DNA from: Azophilus sp964638775 | Lineage (GTDB): Bacteria > Pseudomonadota > Gammaproteobacteria > Pseudomonadales > Azotimanducaceae | Direction: 5' to 3' | Assembly (NCBI GenBank): GCA_964638775.1 | Contig: CAZWZH010000136.1 | Span: forward strand, 1-53,934 | DNA: 53,934 bases | The notes under the pieces: model-generated | Seen by the model: only the letters and a program-made list of their open reading frames with translations | Told to the model about the DNA's origin: nothing | Databases searched by the model: none | Program-made: the position numbers and the translations under genes | Shown: one piece after another, positions 50,705-53,934 of the stretch | Layout: every line of letters begins with the position of its first letter | How positions within the stretch are numbered: position 1 is the stretch's first letter

Positions 50705-53104
50705 ATGAAATTCAGCGAAGCATGGCTGCGGGAGTGGGTCGATCCGGAGATCGGCCGCGACGAGTTGCTCGATCAGCTCACCATGGCCGGGCTCGAGGTA
50801 GACGGGGTGGAGCCTGTCGCCCAGGCCTTGCAAGGCACGGTTGTGGCCCGCATCGACGCGGTGGAACCCCATCCCCATGCCCCCAATCTTCAGGTGTGTG
50901 CCGTCTCCGATGGGGCCGGCCGGCACCAGGTGGTCTGCGGGGCGCCCAACGCGCGGCCGGGGCTGCTTTCCGCTTATGCGCGCATCGGCGCGGTGCTGCC
51001 CGGCGAGATCGAAATCGCCGAAGCGGAGCTGCGCGGGGTCAGCTCGGCGGGCATGTTGTGCAGCGCCGTCGAACTGGGTCTGGGCACGGAGTCCGAAACC
51101 ATCGTCGAGCTGGGCAACGACTGCGAGGTCGGCGCCGGCCTGGCCGCGGCTCTCGGCCTTGACGATGTCTCGATCGATGTGGATCTCACGCCGAATCGCG
51201 GCGACTGTCTCGGATTGCGCGGGCTCGCGCGGGAGGTGGGCGTTCTCAACGACCTGCCCGTGCGTCATTGGCGGGCGCCGCCTGTTCCCGCGTCCATCGA
51301 ATCCACCTTCCCGGTAACCCTCGAGGACGGCGCCGGGTGTCCCCGCTACCTGGGCCGGGTTATCGAAAACATCGATGTCGGCGCCGCAACGCCGTTCTGG
51401 ATGGCGGAACGGCTTCGTCGCTCGGGGCTCCGCAGCATCGACCCGGTGGTCGACGTAACCAACTACGTGATGCTCGAACTCGGGCAGCCCATGCACGCCT
51501 TCGATCTCGACCGGCTGGACGGCGGCATCGTGGTCAGGTGGGCGCTGGAGGGCGAGACCATGACCCTGCTCGATGGCCGGCAGATCGAGCCCGATCCCGA
51601 AGTTCTGCTGATTGCCGACGGCAGCGGGCCGGTGGCGGTGGCGGGGGTCATGGGCGGCGAGCGGAGCGGTGTGGGCTTGGATACGGTCAATGTTTTCCTG
51701 GAGTGCGCCTTCTTTGCGCCCCTGGCGGTTGCCGGCGCGGCGCGACGGCTGGGCCTGCACACCGACGCTTCGCATCGCTACGAACGCGGGGTCGATTTCG
51801 AACTGCAGGCCCAGGCCGTGGAGCGCGCCACCGGTCTGCTTCTCGAGATCGTCGGGGGAGAGGCGGGGCCGGTACTGGAATCCGTCGATCGGGATCACCT
51901 GCCCACCCGCCCGACGGTCTCGCTGCGCCAGGCGCGCCTGGATGAACTGGCGGGCGTGGCCATCCCGCCGGGCGAGGTAGACCGGGCACTGGCCCGGCTC
52001 GACTTCGAGCTTCTTGAGCGGAGCGAAACGGAAGCCGCCGGCATCGTCTGGACCATTTCCGTGCCGAGCCATCGCTTCGACATTCGTATCGAGGCGGATC
52101 TGGTCGAAGAGGTCTGCCGCATTTACGGATACCACCGCATTCCGAGCCAGTTGCCGGATGTGGCCCTGGCCCTGCGTCCGGCGCCGCTGGGCCATAACGA
52201 CGAACGGTCGGTCAAGCGCCTGCTGGCCGCGGCCGGATTCCAGGAAGTCATCACATACAGTTTCGTCGATCCGGTTACCCAAGACCTGCTTGACCCGCGG
52301 GGGAATCCGGTTCCGCTCGCCAATCCCATGTCGGCCGAGCAGTCGGTCATGCGCACCTGCCTGTTGCCGGGGCTCGTGTATGCGCTGCGCTTCAACACAC
52401 AGCGGCAACACGAGGCGGTGCGCCTGTTCGAACTCGGCTACTGTTTCACGCCCGAGAGCGACCCGAAGCGGAGCGGCCCGCGGCAGGTCTCGATGCTCGG
52501 TGGCCTGCTCTGGGGCGAGCGGACCCCGGAGAGCTGGCATACGGAGTCGGCGGAGGTGGATTTCTTCGATATCAAGGGGCAGGTGGAACAGTTGCTCGCA
52601 TGGGCGGGCGCGAAAGACGTTGCCTTCCAGCCGGGCGACGACCCGGTTCTGCACCCGGGCCAGCAGGCGGTTGTGATCCTCGGCGGCGAACGGGTGGGCC
52701 GCCTGGGCCGGTTGCACCCGGAACTCGAGCACCGCCTCGATGTCGGGCCGGGCGTCCATGTGTTCGAGTTGCCGAGCGATGCGGTACTGTCGAACCGGCA
52801 GCGCAAGTACTCGCCCATTTCCCGAATGCCGAGCGTCCGCCGCGACCTCGCCCTGGTGGTGAACGAGCGCGTTACCGCCGCACAGGTGCAGTCCACCCTG
52901 GCCGATGCCCTGGGCGATATCCTCGTCGAGTTAAGACTGTTTGACGTCTATCGAGGAAAAAGCATTGATTCTAATGAAAAAAGTGTTGCTGTAGGCTTGA
53001 CGTTTCAGCATCCATCGGCGACCCTTACCGAGCGAGACATATCCGGGTATGTGGCCAAGGCGGTGGCGGCCCTGCAATCGAGGTTGGGGGCCAGGCTCCG
53101 GTAG
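50705..53104 (+). CDS. pheT: Phenylalanyl-tRNA synthetase beta subunit
   Basis: A 799-residue subunit with the N-terminal tRNA-binding EMAP-like domain (VCGAPNARPG), B3/B4 editing region, B5 domain (SHRFDIRIEADLVEEVCRIYGY) and the C-terminal ferredoxin-fold anticodon-binding domain (LFDVYRGKSID). ATG at 50705 begins MKFSEAWLREWVDP as usual. Confidence 0.97.
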   Translation: MKFSEAWLREWVDPEIGRDELLDQLTMAGLEVDGVEPVAQALQGTVVARIDAVEPHPHAPNLQVCAVSDGAGRHQVVCGAPNARPGLLSAYARIGAVLPGEIEIAEAELRGVSSAGMLCSAVELGLGTESETIVELGNDCEVGAGLAAALGLDDVSIDVDLTPNRGDCLGLRGLAREVGVLNDLPVRHWRAPPVPASIESTFPVTLEDGAGCPRYLGRVIENIDVGAATPFWMAERLRRSGLRSIDPVVDVTNYVMLELGQPMHAFDLDRLDGGIVVRWALEGETMTLLDGRQIEPDPEVLLIADGSGPVAVAGVMGGERSGVGLDTVNVFLECAFFAPLAVAGAARRLGLHTDASHRYERGVDFELQAQAVERATGLLLEIVGGEAGPVLESVDRDHLPTRPTVSLRQARLDELAGVAIPPGEVDRALARLDFELLERSETEAAGIVWTISVPSHRFDIRIEADLVEEVCRIYGYHRIPSQLPDVALALRPAPLGHNDERSVKRLLAAAGFQEVITYSFVDPVTQDLLDPRGNPVPLANPMSAEQSVMRTCLLPGLVYALRFNTQRQHEAVRLFELGYCFTPESDPKRSGPRQVSMLGGLLWGERTPESWHTESAEVDFFDIKGQVEQLLAWAGAKDVAFQPGDDPVLHPGQQAVVILGGERVGRLGRLHPELEHRLDVGPGVHVFELPSDAVLSNRQRKYSPISRMPSVRRDLALVVNERVTAAQVQSTLADALGDILVELRLFDVYRGKSIDSNEKSVAVGLTFQHPSATLTERDISGYVAKAVAALQSRLGARLR

Positions 53105-53181
53105 GATCCGATAGGTTCCGTTAGCAAAGGAAACGCCCGCCGCGCCGCGTCCGGGTCGACCTTGTGGATGGGAGAACATCA

Positions 53182-53490
53182 GTGGGCGCACTGACAAAAG
53201 CACAAATGGCGGATCGGCTGTTCGAGGAACTGGGTCTCAACAAGCGTGAAGCGAAGGAGATCGTGGAACTGTTCTTCGATGAGGTCTCCAGTTCGCTTGA
53301 AGGGAACGAGCAGGTCAAGCTCTCGGGCTTCGGGAACTTCGATCTGCGGGAGAAGGGCGAACGGCCGGGCCGCAATCCGAAGACCGGGGAAGAGATTCCA
53401 ATCACCGCCAGGCGCGTGGTGACCTTCCGGCCCGGCCAGAAGCTGAAAGCCCGGGTGGAGGGCTACGGTGGACCAGGAACCGACGGCTGA
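53182..53490 (+). CDS. ihfA: Integration host factor alpha subunit
   Basis: A 102-residue DNA-bending protein with KLSGFGNFDLREKGERPGRN and the arm PITARRVVTFRPGQKLKARV. GTG at 53182 is chosen: GGGAG lies 8 bp upstream and the N-terminus then aligns with known IhfA. An earlier GTG at 53164 would add six residues. Follows pheT as in other Gammaproteobacteria. Confidence 0.95.
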   Translation: MGALTKAQMADRLFEELGLNKREAKEIVELFFDEVSSSLEGNEQVKLSGFGNFDLREKGERPGRNPKTGEEIPITARRVVTFRPGQKLKARVEGYGGPGTDG

Positions 53491-53821
53491 GTTGCCGCCC
53501 ATACCGGGCAAGCGGTACTTCAAAATCGGCGAGGTCAGCGAACTCTGCGACGTCAAGCCGCACGTGCTGCGTTACTGGGAGCAGGAGTTCCCGCAGATCA
53601 ATCCGGTGAGGCGCACGGGCAACCGGCGCTACTACCAGCGCCAGGACGTGATCGTCGTCCGGCAGATACGCTCGCTGCTCTACGATCAGGGATACACGAT
53701 CAACGGGGCACGTCAACGCCTGGCGGGCGACGATGCCCGGCAGGACCAGACGCAGTTCCGGCTGCTCGTGAAGCAGATGATTGCGGAGATGGAAAGCCTG
53801 CTGCAGCTTCTCAAGTCCTGA
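53468..53821 (+). CDS. MerR-family regulator
   Basis: A 117-residue winged-helix protein. YFKIGEVSELCDVKPHVLRYWEQEFPQINPVR is a MerR N-terminal domain, followed by a short coiled coil and no effector domain. It overlaps the end of ihfA by 23 bp. This small MerR gene after ihfA is conserved in many Gammaproteobacteria, and its target is not established. Confidence 0.93.
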   Translation: MDQEPTAELPPIPGKRYFKIGEVSELCDVKPHVLRYWEQEFPQINPVRRTGNRRYYQRQDVIVVRQIRSLLYDQGYTINGARQRLAGDDARQDQTQFRLLVKQMIAEMESLLQLLKS

Positions 53822-53914
53822 GCACGTTACTTCCGCCCGCTCCCGGCAGCCGTTGGTACGGGCGCCGTTTCTTCTAATCGCCGGGTACTCTGGTTATCAT
53901 GCGGCGCGCAACCG

Positions 53915-53934
53915 CGGGGCGTAGCGCAGTCTGG
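53915..53934 (+). tRNA. tRNA-Pro, 5' end only (cut by window edge)
   Basis: The last 20 bases begin CGGGGCGTAGCGCAG, the start of a proline tRNA. A tRNA-Pro is usual at this place after ihfA and the MerR-like gene. The anticodon is outside the window. Confidence 0.8.

Noticed and set aside
50687..52759. 690-codon minus-strand open frame
   Set aside because: Antisense to pheT, a certain gene.
1..53934. CRISPR arrays, phage genes, insertion sequences and rRNA genes
   Set aside because: No regularly spaced repeats, transposase, integrase or rRNA sequence was recognised.

Overview
The window reads as a G+C-rich gammaproteobacterial chromosome. The best evidence is the right end: infC (with an AUU start), rpmI, rplT, pheS, pheT, ihfA, a MerR-like gene and the 5' end of a tRNA-Pro lie in the order usual for Gammaproteobacteria, and the complete tRNA-Val has its CCA encoded. 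The gene content (TonB receptor, quinoproteins, many CoA and flavin enzymes, 2-oxoacid:ferredoxin oxidoreductases) suggests a free-living or host-associated aerobic heterotroph. No species call can be made from the sequence alone.

Layout. 1-4936 (minus): a GntR/FadR-type regulator, a membrane fusion protein and an RND pump truncated by the window edge, with a FadR-like operator in front. 5176-6360: a DUF4143 ATPase. 6865-10887 (plus, lower G+C): flavin oxidoreductase, enoyl-CoA hydratase and acyl-CoA ligase. 10938-16848: a cytochrome-PQQ dehydrogenase, three gene relics, and an intact membrane-type PQQ dehydrogenase. 17027-19333: a TonB receptor. 19967-23300: an MFS transporter divergent from a thiolase-like/DUF35 pair. 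23466-25337: a secreted DUF3604 protein. 25479-36932: an accessory catabolic cluster (SDR, isochorismatase-like hydrolase, a two-in-one CoA transferase, two divergent luciferase-like flavin enzymes, LysR, cyclase, SnoaL-like protein, MaoC hydratase, SDR). 37274-37896: a VapBC-type toxin-antitoxin pair. 38044-45213: two 2-oxoacid:ferredoxin oxidoreductases and an Lrp-type regulator. 45367-53934: uvrB, pdxH, tRNA-Val and the translation cluster.

The main discovery is a degenerate segmental duplication. Block A (about 12926-16917) and block B (about 26904-36932) carry the same genes in the same order and orientation: CoA transferase (-), LLM-A (-), LLM-B (+), PQQ dehydrogenase (+), SDR (-). Each gene is intact in exactly one block and a relic in the other. 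Block A keeps the PQQ dehydrogenase; block B keeps the other four. Four internal deletion junctions in the relics are all in frame, leaving short open mini-genes. A separate 77-bp perfect direct repeat, copied from the acyl-CoA ligase, brackets a 6.2-kb segment that contains all of block A.

Taken together the accessory genes look like catabolism of a bulky or branched substrate such as a steroid, terpenoid or aromatic compound: uptake (TonB, MFS), oxidation (PQQ enzymes, LLM flavoenzymes, SDRs), CoA activation (ligase, CoA transferase), hydration (ECH, MaoC) and chain cleavage (thiolase-like/DUF35). The substrate is inference.
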